Shown: one piece after another, positions 1 to 9,437 of the stretch | Layout: each line of letters starts with the position of its first letter | Position numbering within the stretch: the stretch's first letter is position 1 | From: JBFMFB01 sp040752115 | Lineage (GTDB): Bacteria; Pseudomonadota; Gammaproteobacteria; Burkholderiales; Sulfuricellaceae | Direction of reading: 5' to 3' | Assembly: GCA_040752115.1 (NCBI GenBank) | Contig: JBFMFB010000038.1 | Span: forward strand, 1-15,368 | Length of the DNA: 15,368 nucleotides | The notes under the pieces: generated by a model | Databases searched by the model: none | What the model saw: the letters and a program-made list of their open reading frames with translations, nothing else | Told to the model about the DNA's origin: nothing | Position numbers and translations under genes: made by a program

Positions 1-45
1 CTCGGCGGCTTTCTCGGATGCTACAACTACCTGATTTTCTGCTGA
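1..45 (+). CDS. 3' end of an unidentified plus-strand gene
   Basis: Reading from base 1 gives an open frame of 14 codons ending in TGA at 43-45, with the peptide LGGFLGCYNYLIFC. It is hydrophobic and could be the tail of a membrane protein, but it is too short to name. It converges on the tRNA gene only 4 bp away. No terminator hairpin is visible between them. The frame could also be open by chance. Confidence 0.35.
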   Translation, partial: LGGFLGCYNYLIFC

Positions 46-49
46 AAAT

Positions 50-126
50 TGGTAGGCGCGATTGGACTCGAACCAACGACCCCCACCATGTCAAGGTGGT
101 GCTCTAACCAGCTGAGCTACGCGCCT
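50..126 (-). tRNA. tRNA-Val (GAC anticodon)
   Basis: On the minus strand this 77-nt stretch folds as a full cloverleaf. The acceptor stem is AGGCGCG/CGCGCCT, the D-arm contains TAGCTCAGCTGGTTAGAG, and the anticodon stem is CCACC/GGTGG around the loop TTGACAT. The T-arm carries GGTTCGAGTCC. The anticodon GAC decodes valine GUC/GUU codons. The discriminator A and the 3' CCA are encoded in the DNA. The anticodon arm matches the familiar proteobacterial tRNA-Val(GAC) closely. It lies downstream of relA on the same strand but has its own promoter. Confidence 0.97.
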
Positions 127-143
127 GAAAAAATCAGACCGGC

Positions 144-172
144 ATTCTAACCCAATTTTCCGGGCGATTCAA
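144..172 (-). promoter_or_regulatory. Sigma-70-type promoter for tRNA-Val
   Basis: On the minus strand a -35 box TTGAAT (167-172) is followed after exactly 17 bp by a -10 box TAGAAT (144-149). Both differ from consensus at only one or two positions. The mature tRNA begins 17 nt beyond the -10 box, leaving a short leader for RNase P to remove. Spacing and position fit a stable-RNA promoter; activity is inferred. Confidence 0.7.
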
Positions 173-242
173 ACGTAATGGTTTTACAGCGCGTTCACAT
201 TACGCGGCCAAATACCATTTTTCGGATTGACCTTATCCAAGA

Positions 243-2447
243 TTATTTCCGTGCCGACGTCGCCACCCCGGGCACCTCGCGGAGCAAACCCAGCAGGCGG
301 TCGAGCTGCGCCCGGTCGGCGATTCTCACGGTAAAGCGCATACGGGCGTGCAGCCCCCTGCTTTGGCTGTTGGTGGCGGTGACGCTGACCTTCTCCCGCG
401 TGAACACTTCGGAAATATCGCGCAGCAGCCCCTGCCTGTCGTTCGCGCCGACCTCGATGTCCACCTCATAGGCCGCGCCCTTCCCGCCCCAGCTTGCCGC
501 CAGCAGCCGCTCCCGCGCCGTCTCGTCGAAATGCAGCACGTTGGCGCAGTCCTGGCGATGGATGGCGACCCCGCGGCCGCGCGTGACGAAGCCGACGATC
601 GGATCGGGCGGCACCGGCTTGCAGCATTTGGCCAGGCTGGTGAGCAGATTCCCCACGCCCTGCACCAGCACGCCTCCCGTCGCCCCCGCGGACACTCCCG
701 CCCGCACGATGGGCGGCTGCCACGCCTCCGGCTTTTCCCTGGGCCCGGCCGCTTCCTGCATTGCGGCGACCAGTTGGCGGTGAGAAAGGTCGCCGCGGCC
801 GAGCGCGGCGAGCAGTTCCTCCGGCCGGGGGAAGTGGAATTTCTGCGCCAGCTTTTCCAGATTGGGCAGGGGCAGCCCCATCCGGTGCGCCTCGCGCTCC
901 AGCACTTCCCGGCCGTGCGAGACGTTTTCCTCGAAGTTCTGGTACTTGAACCAGTGGCGAATCTTGGCCCTGGCGCGCTGGCTGACCGTATAGCCCAGGG
1001 CCGGACTCAGCCAGTCGCGGCTGGGGCCGCCCTCCTTGGCGGTGAGAATCTCCACCCGCTGGCCGTTGGACAGCTTGTAGTTGAGCGGCACGATGCTGCC
1101 GTCCACCTTGGCGCCGCGGCAGCGGTGGCCGAGATCGGTGTGGACGTGATAAGCGAAATCCACCGGCGTCGCGCCCTTCGGCAGCGTGACGACCTTGCCC
1201 TGGGGCGTGAGAATGTAGATGGTGTCCTGGAACAGCTCGGTCTTGAACTGCTCCATCAACTCGCCGGCGTCGTGGACATCCTCCTTCCACTCCAGGATCT
1301 GGCGCAGCCAGGCGATTTTTTCCTCGAACCCGCTGTCCTGCTTGCCGCCTTCCTTGTAGCGCCAGTGCGCCGCCACCCCCAGTTCGGCATGGCGGTGCAT
1401 CTCCTCGGTGCGGATCTGGATTTCCAGCGCCTTTCCCTCCGGCCCGACCACGGCGGTGTGGAGCGAGCGATAGGCATTGCCCTTGGGGTGGGAAATGTAA
1501 TCGTCGAATTCGCCCGAAATCGGCAGCCACAGGTTGTGCACCACCCCCAGCGCGGCATAGCAGTCCTTGACATCCTTCACCAGCACCCGCACCGCGCGCA
1601 CATCGTAGACTTCGGCGAAGTCCACGTTCTTGCGCTTCATCTTCCGGTAGATGCTGTAGATATGCTTGACCCGGCCGGTCACCTCAGCGGCGATGCCGTT
1701 TTTTCTCAGCTCATCGCCGAGAAAAGCGATCACTCCGGCGATGTACCGTTCGCGGTCGATGCGTCGCTCGTCCAGCAGCCTGGCGATCTTTTTGTAAAGC
1801 TCGGGTTCGAGAAAGCGGAAGGACAGATCCTCCAGCTCCCATTTCACCTGCCACACCCCAAGCCGGTTGGCGAGCGGGGCGAAAATGTCCTGGATTTCGC
1901 GGGCAATGCGGCGGCGGGTTTCCTCGTCGGCGCCGGGCAGTTCGCGCATGGTCTGGGTGCGCTCGGCGAGCTTGATCAGCACCACCCGGATGTCCTCCAC
2001 CATCGCCAGCAGCATCTTGCGCAGATTCTCGATCTGGGCGTGCTGCGCTTTCCTGTCGAGGCCCGCCGGGGCGCCGTATTCGCGGATCAGCCCCATGTGC
2101 GCTACGCCGTCCGCCAGCCGCGCGACCGTCCCGCCGAACGCCGCCTCGATCTCCGGCAAAGCGCTCGCATCCTCCTCCACCGCGCCGTAAAGAATCGCGG
2201 CGGCGATGGTGTCGCCATCCATTTTCTGGCCGGCGAGAATGGAAGCGGTGCCGAGCGCGTGGTCGAGCAGCGGCGCGCCCGTGACCGCGGTTTTCCCCTG
2301 GTAGTGCCGGGCGGCAAAGTCGCAGGCGCGGCGGATCAACGCCTGCTCGTCCTGCGAAAAACCGACGGCCAGGGATTCCAGCCAGGCGCCGGAATCGGGC
2401 CGGTCCTTGCTGGTGAGGGCAGAATGAGGAGCTTTGACGGAAACCAT
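243..2447 (-). CDS. relA: RelA, monofunctional (p)ppGpp synthetase
   Basis: RelA is the ribosome-associated enzyme that makes (p)ppGpp from ATP and GTP/GDP during amino-acid starvation. The 734-residue length is typical. Domains in order: a degenerate HD hydrolase domain (about 35-190), where the catalytic His-Asp pair is replaced by Tyr87-Gly88 in AILYGAVEED; the synthetase domain (about 230-370), with EFDDYI at 313-318, the acidic motif typical of RelA rather than SpoT, and the LEIQIRT strand; a TGS domain (about 408-470); a Cys-rich zinc-finger-like segment (AKCCKP and later RQDC); and a C-terminal ACT domain (about 655-734). The start ATG at 2445-2447 is preceded by pyrimidine-rich sequence, not a Shine-Dalgarno, so translation initiation looks weak or unusual. 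The stop TAA is at 243-245, and no convincing terminator follows before the tRNA promoter. Loss of the HD pair implies a separate SpoT elsewhere in the genome. Confidence 0.96.
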   Translation of the reverse strand: MVSVKAPHSALTSKDRPDSGAWLESLAVGFSQDEQALIRRACDFAARHYQGKTAVTGAPLLDHALGTASILAGQKMDGDTIAAAILYGAVEEDASALPEIEAAFGGTVARLADGVAHMGLIREYGAPAGLDRKAQHAQIENLRKMLLAMVEDIRVVLIKLAERTQTMRELPGADEETRRRIAREIQDIFAPLANRLGVWQVKWELEDLSFRFLEPELYKKIARLLDERRIDRERYIAGVIAFLGDELRKNGIAAEVTGRVKHIYSIYRKMKRKNVDFAEVYDVRAVRVLVKDVKDCYAALGVVHNLWLPISGEFDDYISHPKGNAYRSLHTAVVGPEGKALEIQIRTEEMHRHAELGVAAHWRYKEGGKQDSGFEEKIAWLRQILEWKEDVHDAGELMEQFKTELFQDTIYILTPQGKVVTLPKGATPVDFAYHVHTDLGHRCRGAKVDGSIVPLNYKLSNGQRVEILTAKEGGPSRDWLSPALGYTVSQRARAKIRHWFKYQNFEENVSHGREVLEREAHRMGLPLPNLEKLAQKFHFPRPEELLAALGRGDLSHRQLVAAMQEAAGPREKPEAWQPPIVRAGVSAGATGGVLVQGVGNLLTSLAKCCKPVPPDPIVGFVTRGRGVAIHRQDCANVLHFDETARERLLAASWGGKGAAYEVDIEVGANDRQGLLRDISEVFTREKVSVTATNSQSRGLHARMRFTVRIADRAQLDRLLGLLREVPGVATSARK

Positions 2448-2518
2448 TGAGGGGAGGAATGATAACAGAAGCCGTTCAACTCAGATTATCCATTAGGGCG
2501 CGAGATGATGGCGAACAC

Positions 2519-2600
2519 GCGTAGGATGGGTGGAGCGCAGCGCAACCCATCAGGGCAGCAAGCCGATGGGTTGCGGCCTGCGCCTCCACCCATCCTACGC
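2519..2600. repeat. Long palindromic repeat between comEC and relA
   Basis: The arms GCGTAGGATGGGTGGAG (2519-2535) and CTCCACCCATCCTACGC (2584-2600) are perfect 17-bp reverse complements. Inside them a second pair, GCAACCCATC and GATGGGTTGC, continues the stem, leaving a loop of about 13 bp. The whole 82-bp unit could form a cruciform in DNA or a long hairpin in RNA. GTAGGATGGGT-type palindromes resemble REP-like elements dispersed in many proteobacteria; this comparison is from memory. The right arm overlaps the comEC stop codon. The hairpin sits between comEC and relA transcription and may act as an RNA end or stability element, though no U-run follows it. Confidence 0.85.
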
Positions 2601-4997
2601 GCCGCCGTCAGGTCGATTTTCGGCGTTCCGCCAGTAGCGACGCTCCAGGCCCCGCGATTCCCGCACCGTCGGGCCGGCAGGATTATCGAACCGGACTTCC
2701 ACCGCCCCGCTGCGGTCGGTACGGTAGAGGCGGCTGCCCAGCGCAGCGTAGCGCGCCACGATGTCCGGCCTGGGGTGGCCGAAGCGGTTGCGATAGCCGA
2801 CGGTAAATATCGCAGCCTCGGGGCTGACGCCGCGAACGAACTCCTCGGTGGAAGACGTCCTGCTGCCGTGGTGCGGCGCAACCAGCACCGCCGCCCGCAG
2901 GGCATCCGGCGCGCGGGCGAGCAACTCCCGCTCGGAGTCCTGCTCGATGTCCGCCGGCAGCAGCGCCGCTCCGAAGCGCGAGGTGATTTTCAGCACGCAG
3001 CCGCGCGCATTGTCCTTGAGCGCCTCATCGCGGTAGCGGTCGAGGGTGGGGTGCAGCATTTCGAAGCGCACTCCGTCCCATTCCCAGCTCTGCCCCGCAT
3101 AGCAGGGGAGCGCCCGGCGCGCCTGCTCCACCGCGGGGTGGGAGGCGGGCAGCGACGAAGCGAGCCATCCGACCGGCACTTCGCGCAGCACCGACACCGC
3201 CCCCCCGCTGTGGTCGTTGTCGTCATGCGACACGATCAGGCCATCGAGCTTCTTGATTCCCGCCGCGCGCAGATAGGGCGCAATGATCCGGTTGCCGCTG
3301 TCGGCGTCGTTATTGAAGCGCGGGCCGGCATCGTAGAGCAGCGCATGGTTCGCGGTTCGCACCGTCACCGCCAGCCCTTGTCCGACGTCCAGAACAGTGA
3401 GCCACAGCGCGCCCGGTTCGGGCTTCGGCGGCAGCACCAGAAACATCGGCAGCAGCCCCACCGCACCCAGCCAGCGCGCGGGGAAGCCGCGCGGCAGCAG
3501 CAGCCATACCACCCCGGCCAGCGCCGCCATTACCGTCCAGCCCGGCGGCGCATGCTGCTGCCACACCGCGTCCGGCAGGGCTGAAAGCCACTCCAGCAGC
3601 GCCATGCATCCGGCCATGATCCCGTGCGCGAGCTGGAGCAGAAAATCCAGCGGCAGCACGGCGCCTGCCAGCGTCAGCGGCACCACCGCGAGGCTGACGA
3701 CGGGAATCGCAAATGCATTGGCGAGCGGCGAAATCAGGGACACCTGCTGGAACAGGAGCAGCAGCGCCGGAACCAGCCCCAGCGTCACCGCCCACTGCAC
3801 GTTTGCCCACCCGCGCAGCAAGCCGGGTTTCCACACCCGCCCCGCGCCGACGTAGAAAATTACCGCCACCGCCCCGAAAGAAAGCCAGAAACCGGGGGCG
3901 AACACAGCCCAGGGATCGAACAGCGCCACCGCGGCCAGCGCCAGGATCAGCACCGTGGACGCGGAGTTTGCCCGGTTCAACCACAGCGCCGCCGCCACCA
4001 CCGCCAGCATGTACAGCGTGCGCTGGGTAGGCACGCCGAAGCCGGAGAGCCAGGCATAAGCCAGCGCCGCCAGCACCCCCGCCGCCGCCGCGGCCTTGCG
4101 CGCCGGCAAGCGCAGGGTGAGCCGGCTGCTTCGCCGCCACAGCCAGTACACCGCGGCAAACGCCAGGCCCGAAACCATGGTCACATGCAAGCCAGAGATG
4201 CTCATCAGGTGGTTGACCCCGGTGCGCAGGAACACCTGCCACTGCTGTGGAGAAATGGCGTTCTGCTCGCCCACCGCCAGCGCCTTCAGCACGCCGGCAT
4301 AAGGCTGCCCCGGCAGCGCCTGGGCAAAGCGCTGCGCGATCCGCTCGCGCACCCGCTCCACCAGATAGCCGGGGCGGTAAACCATTCCGGCGAGCCGGCG
4401 GTTGCCGCCCTCTTCCGTGCCCTTGCCCGAAGGGGCGTACACATAGCCGGTAGCGCGCAGGTTGCGCTCCAGCGCCCAGACCTCGAAATCGAAACCGTGC
4501 GGATTGGCGTTGCCGTGCGGCCGCTTCAGCCGCACCGTGAACTGCCAGCGCTCGCCGGCATGCACGACGGGGAGCGGCGCGGCGGGCTCCCGCCCGAACC
4601 CCTCCGCGTAATAGGTAAGCTGGATATGGCGCGGCACCAGGGCCTCGCGCGTGAGAACGCGCTCCACGTCAAACGCAAAGCGGATGCCGCGCTCGGTTTC
4701 CGCGGGCAGCGCCGCCACCACGCCGACCAGCCGGATGTCCCGCCCTTCCCAGGCAGGCGGCAGCGCGTCCGCCAGGCGTTGATGCGCCATGAACGCCGCC
4801 CAGAAGAACCCTGCGCCGAAGAACGCCAGCAAAAGCAAGCCCGCGCGCAGCAGCCGCACCCGGCCAAGTTGTCGCGGCATCCCCAGCGCGAGAAGCAGCA
4901 GGACCGGCAGCGCCCAGGCCCAGGCGAGCGCCGGCAGCGCCGCTTGCTGCTGCAGCAGCCAGACGCCGAGGACGAACGCCAGAAGATTACCGCGCAT
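2595..4997 (-). CDS. comEC: ComEC/Rec2 DNA-uptake channel
   Basis: ComEC is the inner-membrane channel that carries single-stranded DNA into the cytoplasm during natural transformation. The 800-residue protein has the full three-part layout. The N-terminus has membrane segments and an OB-fold-like region (GRDIRLVGVVAALP). The Competence domain is a multi-spanning centre containing HLMSISGLHVTM, the hallmark ComEC motif. The C-terminus is a metallo-beta-lactamase-like domain from about residue 530, with LDVGQG, the metal motif HDDNDH at 591-596, and APHHGS near 709. All putative metal ligands are present, so the nuclease-like domain appears intact. The start at 4995-4997 has a plausible ribosome site (AGAAGGG about 8 nt upstream). 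The stop TAG at 2595-2597 lies inside the arm of a palindromic repeat. Upstream lies a repeat-filled spacer separating it from the P-type ATPase. Other competence genes are not in the window. Confidence 0.95.
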   Translation of the reverse strand: MRGNLLAFVLGVWLLQQQAALPALAWAWALPVLLLLALGMPRQLGRVRLLRAGLLLLAFFGAGFFWAAFMAHQRLADALPPAWEGRDIRLVGVVAALPAETERGIRFAFDVERVLTREALVPRHIQLTYYAEGFGREPAAPLPVVHAGERWQFTVRLKRPHGNANPHGFDFEVWALERNLRATGYVYAPSGKGTEEGGNRRLAGMVYRPGYLVERVRERIAQRFAQALPGQPYAGVLKALAVGEQNAISPQQWQVFLRTGVNHLMSISGLHVTMVSGLAFAAVYWLWRRSSRLTLRLPARKAAAAAGVLAALAYAWLSGFGVPTQRTLYMLAVVAAALWLNRANSASTVLILALAAVALFDPWAVFAPGFWLSFGAVAVIFYVGAGRVWKPGLLRGWANVQWAVTLGLVPALLLLFQQVSLISPLANAFAIPVVSLAVVPLTLAGAVLPLDFLLQLAHGIMAGCMALLEWLSALPDAVWQQHAPPGWTVMAALAGVVWLLLPRGFPARWLGAVGLLPMFLVLPPKPEPGALWLTVLDVGQGLAVTVRTANHALLYDAGPRFNNDADSGNRIIAPYLRAAGIKKLDGLIVSHDDNDHSGGAVSVLREVPVGWLASSLPASHPAVEQARRALPCYAGQSWEWDGVRFEMLHPTLDRYRDEALKDNARGCVLKITSRFGAALLPADIEQDSERELLARAPDALRAAVLVAPHHGSRTSSTEEFVRGVSPEAAIFTVGYRNRFGHPRPDIVARYAALGSRLYRTDRSGAVEVRFDNPAGPTVRESRGLERRYWRNAENRPDGGA

Positions 4998-5038
4998 GGT
5001 TTATGCCCTTCTCAGCCACGACACCAGGAAAATCGAAT

Positions 5039-5094
5039 GGACAGGATTAACAGGATTCTTCAGGATTTACAGGAAAATCCTGTCGATCCTGTCC
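5039..5094. repeat. ACAGGAT-type palindromic repeat
   Basis: GGACAGGAT (5039-5047) pairs with ATCCTGTCC (5086-5094), and ACAGGATT (5050-5057) pairs with AATCCTGT (5076-5083). Further ACAGGA and CAGGATT units lie in the loop. The same word, ACAGGATTAA, reappears at 15279 near the right edge, so this is a dispersed family. The stem lies 42 bp upstream of the comEC start and would be in its 5' untranslated region if transcription starts further upstream. Confidence 0.8.
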
Positions 5095-5101
5095 AGAAAC
5101 A

Positions 5102-5139
5102 TAGGTCGGCTCAAGGCCAAGGCCGGAGCTGACTGACAG
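5102..5139. repeat. TAGGTCGG direct repeat, copy 1
   Basis: This 38-bp unit begins TAGGTCGGCTCAAGGCC and ends GACAG. It recurs at 5244-5282 in the same orientation with one inserted A and two substitutions. The two copies are separated by about 104 bp holding a palindrome. No coding potential is seen. Confidence 0.85.
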
Positions 5140-5197
5140 AATGCGCCGCAAGCGCGCTCCGACTTTCTGCGCGCCGAAGCTCGCAAGAAACCGTCCT

Positions 5198-5231
5198 GTC
5201 GGATCCGCGCTTCGCGCTTGATCCGACCTAC
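5198..5231. repeat. GTCGGAT palindrome
   Basis: GTCGGAT (5198-5204) and ATCCGAC (5221-5227) are inverted, with an inner GCGC-TTCG-CGC hairpin at about 5207-5217. The outer edge reads GACCTAC, the reverse complement of the GTAGGTC word that begins the neighbouring direct repeat. The two are therefore parts of one composite element. Confidence 0.7.
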
Positions 5232-5243
5232 ATCTTCTGGACG

Positions 5244-5282
5244 TAGGTCGGCTCAAGGCCAAAGGCCGGAGCCGACGGACAG
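5244..5282. repeat. TAGGTCGG direct repeat, copy 2
   Basis: Second copy of the unit at 5102-5139, here 39 bp because of one extra A in the CAAAGG run. It abuts the CCACGAAT-type repeat that contains the end of the P-type ATPase gene. Confidence 0.85.
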
Positions 5283-5307
5283 GTGTACTTGTTTGTGAAC
5301 ATTCGTG

Positions 5308-7863
<2,556 letters not shown>

Positions 7864-7948
7864 GTCGGGGGAACTCGCCACTCTCAACGGCCCGCTGTCA
7901 GATGGTAGTAAGATGACCTCAGAGCCAATTTTGCCGGAAATCCCACCC

Positions 7949-8503
7949 ATGCCAAAAAAATATTTCAGGAAATTTCTGCCAAGCCACGAAAGCACGCGCG
8001 AACACCGGCTGGTCCGGCCGTTCGGGCGCTTGCTCCATCACCCCAACCTGTGGCATCTCAATCGCCGCTCCGTGGCCGGAGGCGTTGCCGCGGGCGCATT
8101 CGCCGGATTGATACCAGGACCGGTGCAGATGCTGACGGCGGCAATCCTCGCCATCGTATTCCGGGTCAACCTGCCGGTGGCGATGTTCACCACGCTTTAT
8201 ACCAACCCCTTCACCTTCGTGCCGCTGTATTTCGCCGCCTACAAGATCGGGGCGTTCGTCACGGGAGAAAATGGCGGCACGCCGAACCTGATTGCGGAAT
8301 TCAAGGCCGGAAGCGTGGCGGAATGGATTCCTGCCTTCATCGACTGGCTCGCCGCGCTCGGCAAGCCGCTGCTGGTAGGCGTGCCGCTGTTCGGATTGAC
8401 GCTGGCGGCAGTGGGGTATTTCCTCGTGCGAGGGGCGTGGCGGGTTTATGTGGTGACCAAGTGGCGGCGGAGGAGAAGAACAAGGATGAAGGCGGAAGGA
8501 TGA
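7949..8503 (+). CDS. DUF2062 membrane protein
   Basis: This 184-residue protein matches the DUF2062 family, small membrane proteins of unknown function. After a basic N-terminus (PKKYFRKFLPSHE) comes the family core: a Gly/Ala-rich segment, SVAGGVAAGAFAGLIPGP, a second hydrophobic stretch, and the family-like TNPFTFVPLYFAAYKIG, with a last hydrophobic helix near 150-172. The frame is open from 7748, but the ATG at 7949 gives the usual family start, and GGAAA lies about 8 nt upstream. It diverges from the P-type ATPase (85 bp apart) and converges on lolD. The C-terminus is a basic tail (RRRRRTRMKAEG) whose last six codons and stop lie in one arm of an inverted heptamer repeat, so the native end was probably replaced. 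Genes of this family often lie near comEC or lolD in betaproteobacteria, from memory. Confidence 0.85.
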   Translation: MPKKYFRKFLPSHESTREHRLVRPFGRLLHHPNLWHLNRRSVAGGVAAGAFAGLIPGPVQMLTAAILAIVFRVNLPVAMFTTLYTNPFTFVPLYFAAYKIGAFVTGENGGTPNLIAEFKAGSVAEWIPAFIDWLAALGKPLLVGVPLFGLTLAAVGYFLVRGAWRVYVVTKWRRRRRTRMKAEG

Positions 8504-8576
8504 AGGATGAAATTTGGCGCGGCTTCGCCGCCCCTTCCGCCTTCATCCTTCATCCTTCATCCTTCCGCCCTCCTCC
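8483..8576. repeat. Inverted heptamer repeat joining the ends of DUF2062 and lolD
   Basis: The left arm at 8491-8511 and the right arm at 8549-8569 are perfect 21-bp reverse complements. They are built from GGATGAA units with a 7-bp period plus a GGCGGAA unit. The 37-bp loop holds a second hairpin (GGCG-CGGCTTCGCCG-CC). The left arm encodes the end of DUF2062 and the right arm the end of LolD. Confidence 0.9.
8491..8569. terminator. Possible bidirectional transcript end between convergent genes
   Basis: A perfect 21-bp stem with an inner GC-rich hairpin separates two convergent genes, the classic place for a shared terminator. There is no clean U-run on either side, so it may act through RNA stability rather than intrinsic termination. 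Function is inferred from position and structure alone. Confidence 0.4.
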
Positions 8577-9328
8577 AACTTCCCATCCACCAGCCGCAAC
8601 ACCCGCTGCATGCGGGAGGCCAGTTCCATATCGTGGGTGACGATGACGAAACTGGTACCGAGCGACTGGTTGAGCGAAAGCATCAGGTCGAACACGCTTT
8701 CAGCGGTATGACGGTCCAGGTTGCCGGTGGGCTCGTCCGCCAGCACGCAGGCGGGGCGCGTCACCAGGGCGCGGGCAACGGCAGCGCGCTGGCGTTCGCC
8801 GCCGGAAAGCTCGCCCGGTGTATGCGTCAGCCGGTGCGCAAGCCCGACCTCCTTGAGAATCGAAGCGGCACGTTCGTAGGCCTCGGACTCGGCCATGCGC
8901 CGTATCAACAGGGGCATGGCGACGTTTTCCAGGGCGTTGAACTCGGGCAATAGGTGGTGGAACTGATAGACGAATCCCAGCGCCTGGTTGCGCAACACGC
9001 CCCGCTCCGTCTGGCTCAGTTTCCCGATCTCCCGGCCCATGAGCCGGATCCGGCCCTGGCTGGCCTCGTCCAGCCCGCCCAGCAAGTGAAGCAAGGTACT
9101 TTTGCCCGAACCGGAAGCGCCCACGATGGCGAGCCGCTCGCCCTGAGCGACTTCCAGATTCACCCCGGTCAGGACCGGCACTTCGATCTTGCCCTGAAAG
9201 TAGGACTTGCGCAGGTCGGAGCAGGCCAGTATGGCCGGGGGAGGGGTGAGGGGTGAGGGGTGAGGGGAAAAACCCCCGCCCTCCCCCGCCGCCATTTCCT
9301 CACGCCTTACGCCTGATGCCTCACTCAT
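8543..9328 (-). CDS. lolD: LolD, ATPase of the lipoprotein-releasing complex
   Basis: LolD supplies the energy for releasing outer-membrane lipoproteins from the inner membrane. It works with the LolC/E-type permease encoded directly upstream. The 261 residues contain Walker A GASGSGKST (70-78), the Q-loop region FVYQFHHLLPEFNALENV, which is characteristic of LolD, signature LSGGERQ (174-180), Walker B CVLADEP (194-200) and the switch His232. E. coli LolD has about 233 residues. The excess is mainly an unusual segment, residues 5-32, between MSEA and the family start ILACSDLRKSY. It is encoded by a G/C-skewed heptamer-like tract. The C-terminal EGGRMKDEG and stop also come from a repeat. The ATG at 9326-9328 has GGAGG 9 nt upstream and overlaps a second copy of the lolC end. 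Met12 is an alternative start, but it would still keep most of the tract. Confidence 0.95.
   Translation of the reverse strand: MSEASGVRREEMAAGEGGGFSPHPSPLTPPPAILACSDLRKSYFQGKIEVPVLTGVNLEVAQGERLAIVGASGSGKSTLLHLLGGLDEASQGRIRLMGREIGKLSQTERGVLRNQALGFVYQFHHLLPEFNALENVAMPLLIRRMAESEAYERAASILKEVGLAHRLTHTPGELSGGERQRAAVARALVTRPACVLADEPTGNLDRHTAESVFDLMLSLNQSLGTSFVIVTHDMELASRMQRVLRLVDGKLEEGGRMKDEG
9233..9316 (-). repeat. Heptamer-type tract inside the lolD coding start
   Basis: These 84 bases (28 codons) encode LolD residues 5-32, between MSEA and ILACSDL. Read on the minus strand they begin with a 7-bp-period series (GTGAGGC, ATCAGGC, GTAAGGC, GTGAGGA). They then run through G-rich sequence, a T5 run, and three CCCCTCA units ending in C-rich sequence. 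The G-rich and C-rich halves can pair into a hairpin. The length is both 12 heptamers and 28 codons, so the frame is kept. Confidence 0.75.
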
Positions 9329-9341
9329 ATCTCAACGCCTC
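9321..9341 (-). pseudogene. Second copy of the lolC 3' end (EALRYE-stop)
   Basis: Codons on the minus strand read GAG GCG TTG AGA TAT GAG TGA, giving EALRYE-stop. The true lolC end at 9438-9458 reads GAG GCG CTG CGT TAT GAG TGA. The three base differences, in two codons, are all synonymous. In this copy the overlapping ATGAGTGA supplies the lolD start codon, and the GGAGG supplies its ribosome site. The remnant is short, extending at most to about 36 bases, so a paralogue origin is inference. Confidence 0.5.
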
Positions 9342-9437
9342 CATCTGGGTTGGGTGGGTGATGAAGCGTGAGGGGTGAGGAGTGAGGAAGCGTACCTTCG
9401 CCTCACGCCTCACACCTCACACCTAACCCCTAACCCC
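9329..9437. repeat. lolC-lolD spacer of 7-bp repeats
   Basis: GTGAGGG/GTGAGGA-type units (9365-9387) face an inverted CCTCACG/CCTCACA/CCTAACC series (9400-9440), all with a period of seven bases. The opposed halves could pair in the lolC-lolD transcript. The lolD-proximal edge contains a copy of the lolC 3' end. The spacer separates genes that usually overlap or nearly overlap in this operon type. Confidence 0.8.

Larger units (their letters stand above)
4998..5307. other. 310-bp gene-free spacer made largely of repeats
   Basis: This stretch separates the comEC start from the P-type ATPase stop, both genes being on the minus strand. No credible gene is seen. It holds an ACAGGAT palindrome, two copies of a TAGGTCGG direct repeat, a GTCGGAT palindrome between them, and the first part of a CCACGAAT repeat that runs into the ATPase gene. 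Any comEC promoter must lie here, but I could not pick one with confidence. Confidence 0.8.

Noticed and set aside
50..126. tRNA as an integration site for a mobile island
   Set aside because: No integrase gene and no repeated tRNA 3' end were seen in the window, and the neighbours are core genes.
348..2450. 700-codon open frame on the plus strand opposite relA
   Set aside because: Its translation is low-complexity, rich in Arg, His, Ala and Leu, with no family motif, and it lies wholly opposite a clear RelA. Long antisense frames are expected in GC-rich genes.
3624..5132. 502-codon plus-strand open frame opposite comEC
   Set aside because: Gln/Arg/His-rich with no recognisable domain, and entirely antisense to a well-supported ComEC. 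It is a composition artefact.
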